NCBI RefSeq assembly: GCF_034479375.1
Contig: NZ_CP140155.1
Coordinates: 992,001 to 1,056,000 of the forward strand
Source of the DNA: Rhodopseudomonas palustris
GTDB taxonomy: Bacteria; Pseudomonadota; Alphaproteobacteria; Rhizobiales; Xanthobacteraceae
Direction: 5' to 3'
DNA: 64,000 bases
Shown here: positions 41,666-50,659 of the stretch, in pieces
How positions within the stretch are numbered: the stretch's first letter is position 1
Layout of the letters: the number at the start of each line of letters is the position of its first letter
The notes under the pieces: generated by a model
Seen by the model: only the letters and a program-made list of their open reading frames with translations
Database searches by the model: none
What the model was told of the DNA's origin: nothing
Program-made: the position numbers and the translations under genes

Positions 41666-43909
41666 CTACTCGACCGCCGCGGCGCCGCGGCGCAGGTCGG
41701 CGTCGATCTGCAGGCGACTGCCGCCGCCGAATCGCGCGCGATAGACCTGCAGGTTCTCCATGATGCGCTGCACGTAGTTGCGGGTTTCGGAGAACGGAAT
41801 CAGTTCGACCCAGTCGACCGCGTCGACCTTGGGGTCGCGCGGGTCGCCGTAACGCTCGACCCATTTGCGGACACTGCCGCGGCCGGCATTGTAGCCGGCG
41901 AAGGTCATGATGTAGGAGCCGCGGTAATCGTCGATCAGTCCGCCCAACTCGGCCGCGCCGAGCGCGGCGTTGTAGACCGAATCGCCCTTCAGGCGCCCCG
42001 CGTCGTAGGTGCAGCCGTGACGGCGACAGACATATTTCGCGGCGTTGGGCGTCACCTGCATCAGCCCATAGGCCTGCGCCGGCGAAACCACGGCCGGATT
42101 GAAACCGCTTTCCTGGCGCGCGATCGCGTAGACGATGCTGCGCTCGACCTCCGGGCCGAACTGCTTGAACTGCGGAATGCCCACCATCGGATAGGCGTAG
42201 TGATCGAACGGCAGGCCGCGGTTGAGCGCCGCCTTGCCGACCAGCAGCATCGCGCGCGCATCGTTGTTGCGGGCCGCGAGTTCGGACAGGCCGAGCAGGG
42301 CGTCGGTGTCGCCGTTTTCGCCGACATCGGCGAAGATCGGAATCGCCACGTCGCCTTCGCCGATCGCGTAGAGCAGTTGCACCGCGCGCACGACCTCGAG
42401 GCGCTCGACGCCGCGTCCATGGCTCGACGGCGTGCCGTTCAGATCGAGATGCGGCAGGCCGAGCTTGGCGCGGGCCAGTTGTCCGTAGTAGCTGGTCGAT
42501 TGAGCGGCCGCAGCCGAGTAGGCGGCGCGGGCCTCCTGCGTGCGGCCCATCGCCTCCGCGGCGCGGCCCTGCCAATAGCCGGCGCGCGCCAGCGCGGTCG
42601 GATTGGTGGTGTCGGTGCCGATCCGGGCGAAATGCTGCGCGGCGGTCGCCGGATCCTTGAGGAAGCGCAGCGCGATCCAGCCGGCGGTGAATTCCTGCTC
42701 GGTCTTGTAGACTTCGCGCGTCGGCGTCGCGGCATTGCGGGCCACCAGATAGGCCAGCCGATAATCGCCGATATCGATCAGCTTGCGCGCCAGCAGCCGC
42801 CGCTCGATCCACCATTCATCGAGATTGTACAGCCGGTTAGGGTCGCGCGGGACGGTCAGCATCAGGCGTCCGGCCTCGGCGATCTTTTCGTCGCGGCGCA
42901 GCGTCTGGATCCTGGCGAACATGTAGCCGGGATCGCTGTGCAGATCTGAAGGCACCGCGTCGAGCAAAGCTCTGCCCTGTGCGGATTTGTTGTCGACCGC
43001 GAGACGGGCCTTCGCCAGCGCGAATTGTGCAGCGCCCAGCCGTTTCGCGGCGCGCAGGCCGGGATCGTTGTCGTTGCCGTAGAGGAACGCGTCCATCCGC
43101 GCCTTGTGATCACCGGGTGTGATCAGCGCGCCGAACATTTCCATCGCGGCGGTTTCGAGCGCCCCCGACATCGAGTCATTGCGCCAGGCGTCGCGTACGA
43201 GCTGTTCCGCCGTGCGACGGTCGCCGCGCGCCAGCGCCGCGCGCGCCAGCGCCAGCTTGCCCTTTGCGGACAGCGGCCTTTCGTTGTCGAAATAGGCCAG
43301 TACCGCGTCGTCGTTGCGGTTGTCGTCCCACAGCGCGGCTTCGGCGCGGCGCCGGAAGAATGTCTGCGACGGCCAGCTCGGATTGGCGCGGACGAAGGCG
43401 CGGTAACGCTCGACGCTGGCGCCGTTGTATTCGGCGCGCAGGATGATCCATTCGGCCAGCTTGCGGGCCAGCGGATCGGAGATCGTGTCGGCGATCTGCG
43501 TCGCATCGGCGGCCTTGCGTTTGCGGACCTGCTCGATGACGTTTTCGAGCGCGTTGGCGTCGGCCTGCGATGTCTGCGCCGTCGCGGCCACCGCCGAACG
43601 CGTCGCCGGCTTGCGCGTCACCATCGGCGCTGCCGCATGCGGCCGCGCGGGATCGATCGAGGGCGCCGTGGGTGCTGCGGTCGCGAGCGTCGCCGAGGGC
43701 CGGGGAACGGACGCGACTGTCGCCGGGGTCGTCTTCGGCACGATGCTGCGCGAGATCGGTCGCGGCTTGGGCAGCGGGACGTTCTTGGGTGCTGATTGGG
43801 CCTCGATCGAAAACCCGCTGATCCCGATGCTCAACGCCAGCGTCGCCGTCGACGCGCGCAACAGGGCGGCGATGTGGGTCACGCGTCTGATGGGTTGGTT
43901 GCTATGCAA
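41666..43909 (-). CDS. Soluble lytic murein transglycosylase (Slt70-like)
   Basis: A 747-residue periplasmic enzyme from TTG 43909 (GGGGA upstream). A signal peptide is followed by an Ala/Pro-rich linker, then about 400 residues of helical superhelix, and a C-terminal SLT domain: IARQESGFNPAVVSPAQAYGLMQVTP with catalytic Glu in ARQES, and FAGYNAGRGSVRKWVE. It cleaves peptidoglycan glycan strands to anhydro-muropeptides during wall growth and recycling. Length exceeds E. coli Slt70 mainly because of the linker. Confidence 0.92.
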   Translation of the reverse strand: MHSNQPIRRVTHIAALLRASTATLALSIGISGFSIEAQSAPKNVPLPKPRPISRSIVPKTTPATVASVPRPSATLATAAPTAPSIDPARPHAAAPMVTRKPATRSAVAATAQTSQADANALENVIEQVRKRKAADATQIADTISDPLARKLAEWIILRAEYNGASVERYRAFVRANPSWPSQTFFRRRAEAALWDDNRNDDAVLAYFDNERPLSAKGKLALARAALARGDRRTAEQLVRDAWRNDSMSGALETAAMEMFGALITPGDHKARMDAFLYGNDNDPGLRAAKRLGAAQFALAKARLAVDNKSAQGRALLDAVPSDLHSDPGYMFARIQTLRRDEKIAEAGRLMLTVPRDPNRLYNLDEWWIERRLLARKLIDIGDYRLAYLVARNAATPTREVYKTEQEFTAGWIALRFLKDPATAAQHFARIGTDTTNPTALARAGYWQGRAAEAMGRTQEARAAYSAAAAQSTSYYGQLARAKLGLPHLDLNGTPSSHGRGVERLEVVRAVQLLYAIGEGDVAIPIFADVGENGDTDALLGLSELAARNNDARAMLLVGKAALNRGLPFDHYAYPMVGIPQFKQFGPEVERSIVYAIARQESGFNPAVVSPAQAYGLMQVTPNAAKYVCRRHGCTYDAGRLKGDSVYNAALGAAELGGLIDDYRGSYIMTFAGYNAGRGSVRKWVERYGDPRDPKVDAVDWVELIPFSETRNYVQRIMENLQVYRARFGGGSRLQIDADLRRGAAAVE

Positions 43910-44173
43910 TCACTGTCCCCGGTGAGCGGGCGATTCGCGCGATTCTGTCAGCATCGGCCGGCCAAGTGAAGCCGGTCCGGCGTCCTAAAACGTACGCTTC
44001 TCGCCGCTTGCACCCGAATACAGCGGCGAAAACAGGGCGAAAGCCTTCAGGCGGCGCGATCCGCCCTGCGCCGCGACGAAATAGCCCGCCTTGCTCCGCG
44101 CAACATTCAGGATGGCCGCGCCGCTGGATTTCGGTCATCGTGGCGGGAAAAGCACGCCGGGGGCAACGCCAAC

Positions 44174-45073
44174 ATGACGACGGTTCAAGACGCGGCTGCG
44201 CGCGGCCGGATTTCGCCGCTCGGGCTCGCGTTTCTCGGCGTCGCCTCGATCGGCTGGGGCCTGAATTTCCCGATCATGAAGCAACTGCTGACCGAACTGC
44301 CGCCGCTGTCCTCGCGGGGGCTGGCGGGGATCGTCGGCGCCCTGGCGCTGGCGTCGATCGCCGTGTGGCGTGGGCAGACGATGACGGTGCCGCGCGTCCT
44401 ATGGTCGCGACTGATCCTGGTGTCGCTGCTGACGATCGGCGGATGGGTCGCCTGCATGGGGCTCGCGCTGTTGTGGCTGCGCGCAAGCGACGCGGCGGTA
44501 CTCGGCATTTCGATTCCGTTGTGGGTCGCGGTGCTGGCATGGCCTGTGCTGGGCGAGCGATTGTCGGCGACCCGGGCAGGCGCCTTGCTGGTCGCGCTCG
44601 GCGGCATCACCGTGCTGATCGGCGGCGGCGGCTTCGACGCCAGTCTCGACAAGCTGCCCGGTATCCTGTTCGCGGTCGCCGGCGCGGTCTGCGTTGCATC
44701 CGGCACCGTGCTGACGAAGCATTTCCCTCTGGCGCTGCCGCCGCTGTCGCTCGCCGCCTGGCAGATCGGGCTCGGCTGCATTCCGGTCGCGGTTGCCGGG
44801 CTCGCGTTGGAGGACCCGCATTTCGCGGCGCTGTCGACGATCGGCTGGGCGTCGATGGTCTATATGACGCTGGTGCAGTTCTGCGTCTGCTACGTTTGCT
44901 GGTTCGCGGCGCTCGAGCGCTTGCCGGCCGCGACGGCTTCGATCGGCACGCTGCTGGTGCCGGTGGTCGGCGTGCTGGCGTCGGCTGCGATGCTGCACGA
45001 GCCACTGGGGCTGCGCGAGGTGATCGCGCTGACCGTGACACTGGGCAGCGTCGGATTGGCGCTGCGTTCCTGA
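44174..45073 (+). CDS. EamA/DMT family transporter
   Basis: A 299-residue integral membrane protein with ten predicted helices in two EamA repeats (GWGLNFPIMKQLLTELPPL; ILFAVAGAVCVASGTVLTKHF; WFAALERLPAATASIGTLLVPVVGVL). It is a drug/metabolite exporter-type protein; the substrate, often an amino acid or nucleobase, is unknown. ATG 44174. A hairpin follows the stop. Confidence 0.9.
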   Translation: MTTVQDAAARGRISPLGLAFLGVASIGWGLNFPIMKQLLTELPPLSSRGLAGIVGALALASIAVWRGQTMTVPRVLWSRLILVSLLTIGGWVACMGLALLWLRASDAAVLGISIPLWVAVLAWPVLGERLSATRAGALLVALGGITVLIGGGGFDASLDKLPGILFAVAGAVCVASGTVLTKHFPLALPPLSLAAWQIGLGCIPVAVAGLALEDPHFAALSTIGWASMVYMTLVQFCVCYVCWFAALERLPAATASIGTLLVPVVGVLASAAMLHEPLGLREVIALTVTLGSVGLALRS

Positions 45074-45083
45074 CCAAAACGAA

Positions 45084-45107
45084 AACGGCGCCCGGATGGG
45101 CGCCGTT
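45084..45107. terminator. Bidirectional hairpin between EamA and BA14K-like genes
   Basis: AACGGCGCCC, loop GGAT, GGGCGCCGTT: a perfect 10-bp stem between two convergent genes. It is preceded by an A-run (AAAACGAAAA), which becomes a T-run for the minus-strand gene. Confidence 0.85.
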
Positions 45108-45133
45108 CGAATAGCTTGGTTGCGACCTGTTGC

Positions 45134-45769
45134 TTACGGGCAGGCGTGACGCTTGCCGTCGTAGCCCAGATAGGTGCCCGAGGCCGGGTCGTAAGATTTG
45201 AAGCGCCGCGAGCAATAAGCGTCGTCGCGGTCCTCGCCTGGAACGACGACCACGGAGGGTTCGTCGTAGTAGCCGTAGCCATAAGGGTCGTTGTAGTAGT
45301 AGGACGAGCCGCCGACGAAGGCGCCTGCATACGCGCCCGGCCAGAAGCCGCCGCCGTAATATCCGCCGCGATAGCCGCCACCCGAAAAGCGGGGGCCGCG
45401 ATGACCGCCACCGTGATAGCGGGGGCCACGGGGACCGCCGCCGGCAAATCCCGGCCCGCGCGGGCCGGCGCCGATTCCAACGCTGCCGCCGCCCATGCGC
45501 GGACCACTGCCGATCGCGGGACCTCCGCCGCCCATCCGGGGACCGCCGCCACCGATCGCGGGACCGCCGCCACCACCGCCGCGACCGATGCTGCCACCGC
45601 CACCGATGCTGCCGCCGCCACCGCCCATCGAAGCGCCGCCTCCGCCTCCGCCACCGCCGGCGGCCCCACCACCGCCGATGCTGCCTTGGGCGAAGCTGAG
45701 GTCAGCGGTCGCCAGCGGCATCGCGATCACGAGCGCGGCCACAGCGGTCAACGTCTTGAAATTCAACAT
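45134..45769 (-). CDS. Secreted glycine-rich protein with C-terminal BA14K-like motif
   Basis: A 211-residue protein; ATG 45769 has GGAG six bases upstream. A signal peptide (MLNFKTLTAVAALVIAMPLATADLSFA) is followed by about 110 residues of Gly-rich repeats (GGGGSIGRGG, GGGPRMGGG), a Tyr-rich part (SYYYNDPYGYGYYDEP) and a C-terminal BA14K-type tail YCSRRFKSYDPASGTYLGYDG-RHACP. BA14K was described as a Brucella immunoreactive lectin-like protein. The likely role is at the cell surface. A related short protein lies at 62601. Confidence 0.8.
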   Translation of the reverse strand: MLNFKTLTAVAALVIAMPLATADLSFAQGSIGGGGAAGGGGGGGGASMGGGGGSIGGGGSIGRGGGGGGPAIGGGGPRMGGGGPAIGSGPRMGGGSVGIGAGPRGPGFAGGGPRGPRYHGGGHRGPRFSGGGYRGGYYGGGFWPGAYAGAFVGGSSYYYNDPYGYGYYDEPSVVVVPGEDRDDAYCSRRFKSYDPASGTYLGYDGKRHACP

Positions 45770-46018
45770 CTTGGACTCCATCAATCGGAAATCGTCTGAA
45801 ACACGTTCGGGAACACAACACGCTGAAGCCGTCGTCGTTCCTGTCTGTTCCCCGGACCGGGCCGGAGCTTCGCAACATTCGCGTGTATCGGTCGTGAACG
45901 GATTGCGTTCATTTTGCGGAACCGCTGAATCCCGATGTTCGAAACCAGTCGCAACGGCTGGACATTCTCCGTCGCCAGTGGCATCAGGGGACACTGTCGC
46001 TGCCGATGGATGCGTCCC

Positions 46019-46429
46019 ATGAAACTGTTTTTGCTGCGGATTTTTACCTGGTGGAACGGTTTTACGTTCGGCACCCAGTTGTGGACGTGGCGGTTCGGCG
46101 AGCTGGTCGGGACCGACGAGGGTGGAAACCGCTACTTTCGGACCAAGGGCGGCAAGATCGATCCGACGCTCGGCTTCGAGCGGCGCTGGGTGCTTTACAA
46201 TGGTTATGCCGAGTCGACGCGGGTGCCGCCGGAGTGGCACGGCTGGCTGCATCATATCGTCGACGTGCCGCCGACCGAAGAGACCTATCAGCCGCACGAA
46301 TGGATGAAGCCGCACCAGCCGAATCTGACCGGAACGCCGATGGCGTATCGTCCGTCCGGCTCGACGCTGTCCGCCGGCCGCCGGCCGAAGGCGACCGGCG
46401 ACTATCAGCCCTGGACGCCGGGCAACTGA
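46019..46429 (+). CDS. NDUFA12-family subunit of complex I
   Basis: A 136-residue protein: FLLRIFTWWNGFTFGTQLWTWRFGELVGTDEGGNRYFR, then RRWVLYNGYAESTRVPPEWHGWLHH. This is the alphaproteobacterial homologue of the B17.2/NDUFA12 accessory subunit of NADH:ubiquinone oxidoreductase, shared with mitochondria. It is a typical alphaproteobacterial marker and is not in the main nuo operon. ATG 46019 or 46010 could be used. Confidence 0.93.
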   Translation: MKLFLLRIFTWWNGFTFGTQLWTWRFGELVGTDEGGNRYFRTKGGKIDPTLGFERRWVLYNGYAESTRVPPEWHGWLHHIVDVPPTEETYQPHEWMKPHQPNLTGTPMAYRPSGSTLSAGRRPKATGDYQPWTPGN

Positions 46430-46441
46430 TCCCGCGGCGGC

Positions 46442-47146
46442 TCAGGCCGCAGGTTCCGCATCCGCATTGAGGCGGGCCGCGGCGCGGGCGATCGCGTCGA
46501 CTCGGCGCTGCCGTGCGCCTTGCATGCGCTCTTTCATCATCTTCAGAACCTCGGCCGGGGCCGTTTCCGGCGAGCCGGCATTGAACGGCGGCGCGGGGTT
46601 GTATTCCAGCATCAGTTGAATCGACTCTGCTGTGGTGCGGTCGGCGAGCAGCGCCGCGAGCGTCAGCGCGAAATCGATTCCGGCGGTGATGCCGCCGCCG
46701 GTGATGCGGTTGCGGTCGATGCAGACGCGGCTGCGATCCGGAATTGCGCCGAAAGCAGCGAGATCGTCGATCGCCGTCCAATGCGTCGTGGCGCGATAGC
46801 CGCGCAGCAGGCCCGCGGCTCCGAGCACCAGCGATCCGGTGCAGACCGAGGTCAGGTATCGTGCGCCCTCCGCCTGCTTGCGCAGGAAGATCAGCGTTTC
46901 CTCGTCATTGACGAGATCGTCCGTGCCGCCGCCGCCGGGCACGCAAATCACGTCGAACTGCGGACAGTCGGCGAAGGTCGTCGTCGGCGGCAGCGACAAC
47001 GGGGTGTCGCTCGGCACCGGCTCCGGCGTCTTCGCCACCAGATGCACTGTCGTATCCGGTAAGCGCGAGAACACTTGCAACGGCCCGGTGAGGTCGAGCT
47101 GGGTGAGGTTGGGGAACAGCAACATTCCGATCTGCAACTGGGCCAT
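46442..47146 (-). CDS. DJ-1/PfpI family protein (isonitrile hydratase-like)
   Basis: A 234-residue protein with AAGGAGA before ATG 47146. It has the class I amidotransferase-like fold, CVPGGGGTDDL, and the nucleophile elbow SVCTGSLVLGAAGLL with a Cys, followed by ATTHW. This pattern is shared with isonitrile hydratase InhA and with ThiJ/PfpI proteins. Enzymatic hydration of a small molecule is likely but unproved. It is divergent from a GlxA-type regulator with the same fold. Confidence 0.85.
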   Translation of the reverse strand: MAQLQIGMLLFPNLTQLDLTGPLQVFSRLPDTTVHLVAKTPEPVPSDTPLSLPPTTTFADCPQFDVICVPGGGGTDDLVNDEETLIFLRKQAEGARYLTSVCTGSLVLGAAGLLRGYRATTHWTAIDDLAAFGAIPDRSRVCIDRNRITGGGITAGIDFALTLAALLADRTTAESIQLMLEYNPAPPFNAGSPETAPAEVLKMMKERMQGARQRRVDAIARAAARLNADAEPAA

Positions 47147-47240
47147 GGGAATCTCCTTCATGCGTGAGCTGCACTTGACGAGGCGATCCTGACATGGTGG
47201 TCTGATGTCCGAAATGGCGGATATCCCTCGATTTCAGACA

Positions 47241-47272
47241 ATGCGTATCTCGGACCAATGCGTATCTCGGAC
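47241..47272. repeat. Direct repeat in the divergent promoter
   Basis: ATGCGTATCTCGGAC occurs twice, 17 bases apart start to start (47241-47255 and 47258-47272), just upstream of the GlxA-type regulator (47290). Direct repeats are typical of AraC-family operators, so this may be the binding site of that regulator. Confidence 0.6.
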
Positions 47273-47289
47273 GACGGCTGGAGCGTGCG

Positions 47290-48228
47290 ATGATCGGTGT
47301 GTTGATCTACCCTGACTTCCAGTTGCTGGACGCCGCCGGTCCGATCGCCGCGTTCGAGATCGCCGGCCGCTACGCGCGCAGCGGTGAGCCGATCAGGATC
47401 ATCGCCGCGACGCCCGGTGCAGTGCGTAGTTCATCCGGAGTCGAGATGCTGGCGCACGGATTGCGGCACGATCGCGCGATGCGGACGCTGATCATCGCAG
47501 GAGGCGACGGGGTGCGCGCCGCCGCCGGCTGCTCCCGGACGCTGGGGTTCCTGCGCGCCGCGGCGGCGCGCGGCTGTCGCATCGCCAGCGTCTGTTCCGG
47601 CGCGTACTTGCTCGCGGAGGCCGGCCTGCTCGACGGCCGGCGCGCCACGACGCATTGGAGCCGCACGCGTGATTTCCTCGAGCGCTATCCGCGGGTGCGG
47701 CTCGAGCCCGACCGCATCTTCGTCCGCGACGGCGAGGTCTGGACCTCGGCCGGGATCAGCGCCGGCATCGATCTGGCGCTGGCGATCATCGCCGAGCAGC
47801 ATGGCGATGCGATCGCGCGCGACACCGCGCGGCAGCTCGTGCTGGCCCAGCGCCGCGCCGGCGGGCAGTCGCAATTCTCGTCGCTGCTGGAATTGCAGGC
47901 GCCATCCGGACGGTTCGCATCCTTGCTCGGCTGGGTGCGCGAGCATCTCGGCGAACACCTCACCGTCGAGCGGCTCGCCGAGCAGGCCGGCATGAGCACG
48001 CGGCACTTCACCCGCGCTTTCATCGCCGAGACCGGGTCGACGCCGGCGAAAGCGGTGGAGCGGCTGCGGATTGAAGTCGCCAAGAGCCGCGTGCAAGCGT
48101 CGGGCGAAGCGATCGAGCAGGTCGCGCTCGCGACCGGCTTCGGCGATCCGGAGCGGATGCGCCGCGCCTTCATCCGCGCCTTCGGCCAGCCGCCACAGGC
48201 TCTGCGCCGTGCGGCCCGGGCGGCGTGA
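47290..48228 (+). CDS. GlxA family regulator (DJ-1-like domain plus AraC-type DNA-binding domain)
   Basis: A 312-residue protein. The N-terminal DJ-1/PfpI-like domain includes ASVCSGAYLLAEAGLL and ATTHW. The C-terminal AraC HTH region has HLTVERLAEQAGMSTRHFTRAF and IEQVALATGFGDPERMRRAF. It probably senses a metabolite and activates the divergent DJ-1 gene. Its stop abuts the stop of the convergent glycosidase gene (TGATCA). Confidence 0.9.
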   Translation: MIGVLIYPDFQLLDAAGPIAAFEIAGRYARSGEPIRIIAATPGAVRSSSGVEMLAHGLRHDRAMRTLIIAGGDGVRAAAGCSRTLGFLRAAAARGCRIASVCSGAYLLAEAGLLDGRRATTHWSRTRDFLERYPRVRLEPDRIFVRDGEVWTSAGISAGIDLALAIIAEQHGDAIARDTARQLVLAQRRAGGQSQFSSLLELQAPSGRFASLLGWVREHLGEHLTVERLAEQAGMSTRHFTRAFIAETGSTPAKAVERLRIEVAKSRVQASGEAIEQVALATGFGDPERMRRAFIRAFGQPPQALRRAARAA

Positions 48229-49584
48229 TCAGGCCGCCGGCTGGGTCGCGACGTGGCGGCGCGCCGCGGCGGCGCCGGCGTGCAGCCACTCGGCGTCGTC
48301 ATTGACCACCCGCATCGCCTCGGTCAGTTCGGCGTAGACCTCGTCGTCGATGCTGACGACGCCGTAGTTGGAGTTTTCGCCATCCCAGCGCCCCTCGGCC
48401 GGCTGATCGGCGTGCAGGAACCAGTGATAGCCGATCAGGTTCGGATGGCGCAGCGCCGCACCGACATAGCGCGCGAAACCAGCGGAGCGATCGGCTTGCG
48501 TCTCGACGCGCGGGCCGGCGCCTTGCGTGTTCGGCAACCCGGCGTCGTCGCCGCGGAACGAGAACTCGCCGATCAGGCAAGGCCGGCCGCATCCGGCATA
48601 GGCGTCGATCACTGCGTCGGGCAGGGCGTCGTAGCAATTGATGCTGATGACGTCGCAATGCCGGCCGGCCGCAGCAATCACTTGCGGCTGCGGCGCGTAG
48701 GCGAAGCGGCTGCCGAGCACGAGATGGTGTGGTGCCGCAGCGCGGATCGCCGCGGCGCTGACGGCCATGTAGCGTTCTGCGAGCAAGCCGGCGAAGGCAT
48801 CGCAATCGGCGAAGTAACGCCCGCGCAGCGGGTCACGCTCCTGGGCATGATCGTGGGTGAAGAAATTGCGGGTGAAGGGTGGGGCCGCGATCGGCTCGGT
48901 CGCCACCGCGTCCCACGATGATACCGAGCTGCCCCACACCGCGTTGAAGTCGGCGATGCTGCCGTAGCGGCTGCGCAACAGCTCGACGGCGACCTTGCGC
49001 GAATGCGGCGCCACGCCGTCGCGCAGGATCACCGGCAGCAGTTCGTTCTCGCCGCGCCAGTCCGGGCCCCATTGCAGTTCGTTGTCGATGAACCAGCCGA
49101 GCACGCTCTGGTCGTCGCGCCGCGGCGCGCAGATCTCGCGGGCGCGCTGCTGCGCGAACGTCTCGAAGGCGGGAGCGAACGGATCGGATTGCGGCCAGCC
49201 GCGGCCGTCGCTGTAGGCGGTGGCGAGATAGACCACGCCGGCGGCGGAGGCGAGCGGGGCGTGGCCCGCGGATGCGAGCTCCGGCTCCGACCACGCGCCC
49301 AGCGTGTTGAAGCCCCAGCGGTGCAGGCGATCGGCAACGGCGCTGCGCCAGGCGTCGCGGCTGCCATATTTGTGCAGGCATGCCTCGCGATAGGGATGGC
49401 GCTCGGTGCCCTTGACGTTGTCGTGGTCGAAATTCACCGCGGTCACGCCCTTCGACAGGAAGCGGCCGCCGTCGGGGTCGACGAACCACCATACGCCGTC
49501 GATCTGTTCGACGCGGAAAAAGCCGGTGGCCGCAGCCTTGCCGTCGGCGAGGCCGCCCCAGCGGGTTCTTGGAATGTCGGTCAT
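48229..49584 (-). CDS. Clan GH-A glycoside hydrolase (agarase/beta-galactosidase-like)
   Basis: A 451-residue protein; ATG 49584 gives MTDIPRTRWGGL. It carries FFRVEQIDGVWWFVDPDGGRFLSKGVTAV, typical of agarase-like (GH50-type) and related GH-A enzymes, a general acid/base Glu in DNELQWGPDW and a nucleophile Glu in IGEFSFRGDD. There is no signal peptide, so it acts inside the cell, which is unusual for a polysaccharidase and suggests an oligosaccharide substrate. Confidence 0.78.
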   Translation of the reverse strand: MTDIPRTRWGGLADGKAAATGFFRVEQIDGVWWFVDPDGGRFLSKGVTAVNFDHDNVKGTERHPYREACLHKYGSRDAWRSAVADRLHRWGFNTLGAWSEPELASAGHAPLASAAGVVYLATAYSDGRGWPQSDPFAPAFETFAQQRAREICAPRRDDQSVLGWFIDNELQWGPDWRGENELLPVILRDGVAPHSRKVAVELLRSRYGSIADFNAVWGSSVSSWDAVATEPIAAPPFTRNFFTHDHAQERDPLRGRYFADCDAFAGLLAERYMAVSAAAIRAAAPHHLVLGSRFAYAPQPQVIAAAGRHCDVISINCYDALPDAVIDAYAGCGRPCLIGEFSFRGDDAGLPNTQGAGPRVETQADRSAGFARYVGAALRHPNLIGYHWFLHADQPAEGRWDGENSNYGVVSIDDEVYAELTEAMRVVNDDAEWLHAGAAAARRHVATQPAA

Positions 49585-49684
49585 CGAAAGCCGTTGCGCC
49601 GCGCGTCGGCGGCCCTCTGATTGCGGAGGGCCAACCTCGCCGGTTCGGCGCGCGGCGACGTTGACGTCGGTCAATCCGCGCCGG

Positions 49685-50629
49685 CTACAGCGCCTTCAGC
49701 CAGTCGCCGATCTCGGTGACCGCGACGTTGGCCTTCTGCAGCAGCTTGCCCATCGTGAAGAAGCCGTGGAACTGGCCGGGATAGGCGCGATGCGTCACCG
49801 GCACGCCCGCATCCGCCAGGCGTCGTGCGTATTCGTCGCCTTCGTCGCGCAGCGGATCGGCGCCGGCGGTCATCACGAAGGCCGGCGGCAGACCGGCCAG
49901 CGTTTCGACGCGGGCCGGCGAGGCGCGCCAGTCGTGTTCGGCCTGCGCGCCGCCGAGATAGTGATCGCGAAACCATCTGATCACGGAATGCGTCAGCAGG
50001 ATGCTGGTCTCCGGTTCGCTGTGCGACGGATGACTCATCGAAAAGTCGGTCGCCGGATAGATCAGCACCTGGCCGGCGAGCATCGGCCCGCCATGGTCGC
50101 GGGCGTGGATCGTCACCACCGCCGACAGATTGCCGCCGGCGCTGTCGCCGCCCACGCTGATGCGTTCGGGGTCGATGCCGAGCTTGCGCGCATTGTCGGC
50201 GACCCATTGGGTCGCCGCTATCGCATCCTCTACCGCGGCGGGGAATTTATGCTCGGGAGCGAGGCGGTAGTCGACCGAGATGACGATCAGTTGGCCTTCG
50301 TCGGCGATCGCGCGGCAGACGACGTCATGGGTGTCGAGATTGCCGATCACCCAGCCGCCGCCGTGAAAGAACACCAGCGCCGGCGCCAGTCCGTTGTCCT
50401 GACGCAGCGTCTTCGGGGTGTAGACGCGGGCAGGGATGTCGCCTGCGGGTCCCGGGATCACGATCGACTGGATCGAGGCGAGTTCGCGCGGGTCGGGATT
50501 ACTGACGAGTCGGGCAGCGTCGTAGTACGCGCGCGCTTCGTCGGCGGTGAGATCTTCGTAGGCGGGACGGCCCGCGTCCTGGAACGCCTTGTAGACAGCG
50601 GCGGCATCGGGATCGAGTTTTGCTGGCAT
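49685..50629 (-). CDS. HSL-family alpha/beta hydrolase (esterase/lipase)
   Basis: A 314-residue hydrolase with the oxyanion motif HGGGWVIG, nucleophile GDSAGGN, acid in ADPLRDEGDEYAR and His in FHGFFTM. These are all marks of the hormone-sensitive-lipase branch (family IV). It would cleave short-chain esters. It is transcribed after the SDR gene at 50660, with a 30-base gap, so the two form an operon. Confidence 0.92.
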   Translation of the reverse strand: MPAKLDPDAAAVYKAFQDAGRPAYEDLTADEARAYYDAARLVSNPDPRELASIQSIVIPGPAGDIPARVYTPKTLRQDNGLAPALVFFHGGGWVIGNLDTHDVVCRAIADEGQLIVISVDYRLAPEHKFPAAVEDAIAATQWVADNARKLGIDPERISVGGDSAGGNLSAVVTIHARDHGGPMLAGQVLIYPATDFSMSHPSHSEPETSILLTHSVIRWFRDHYLGGAQAEHDWRASPARVETLAGLPPAFVMTAGADPLRDEGDEYARRLADAGVPVTHRAYPGQFHGFFTMGKLLQKANVAVTEIGDWLKAL

Positions 50630-50659
50630 GGTTTTGCTGGACCTGGTGAGAGAGAACGA

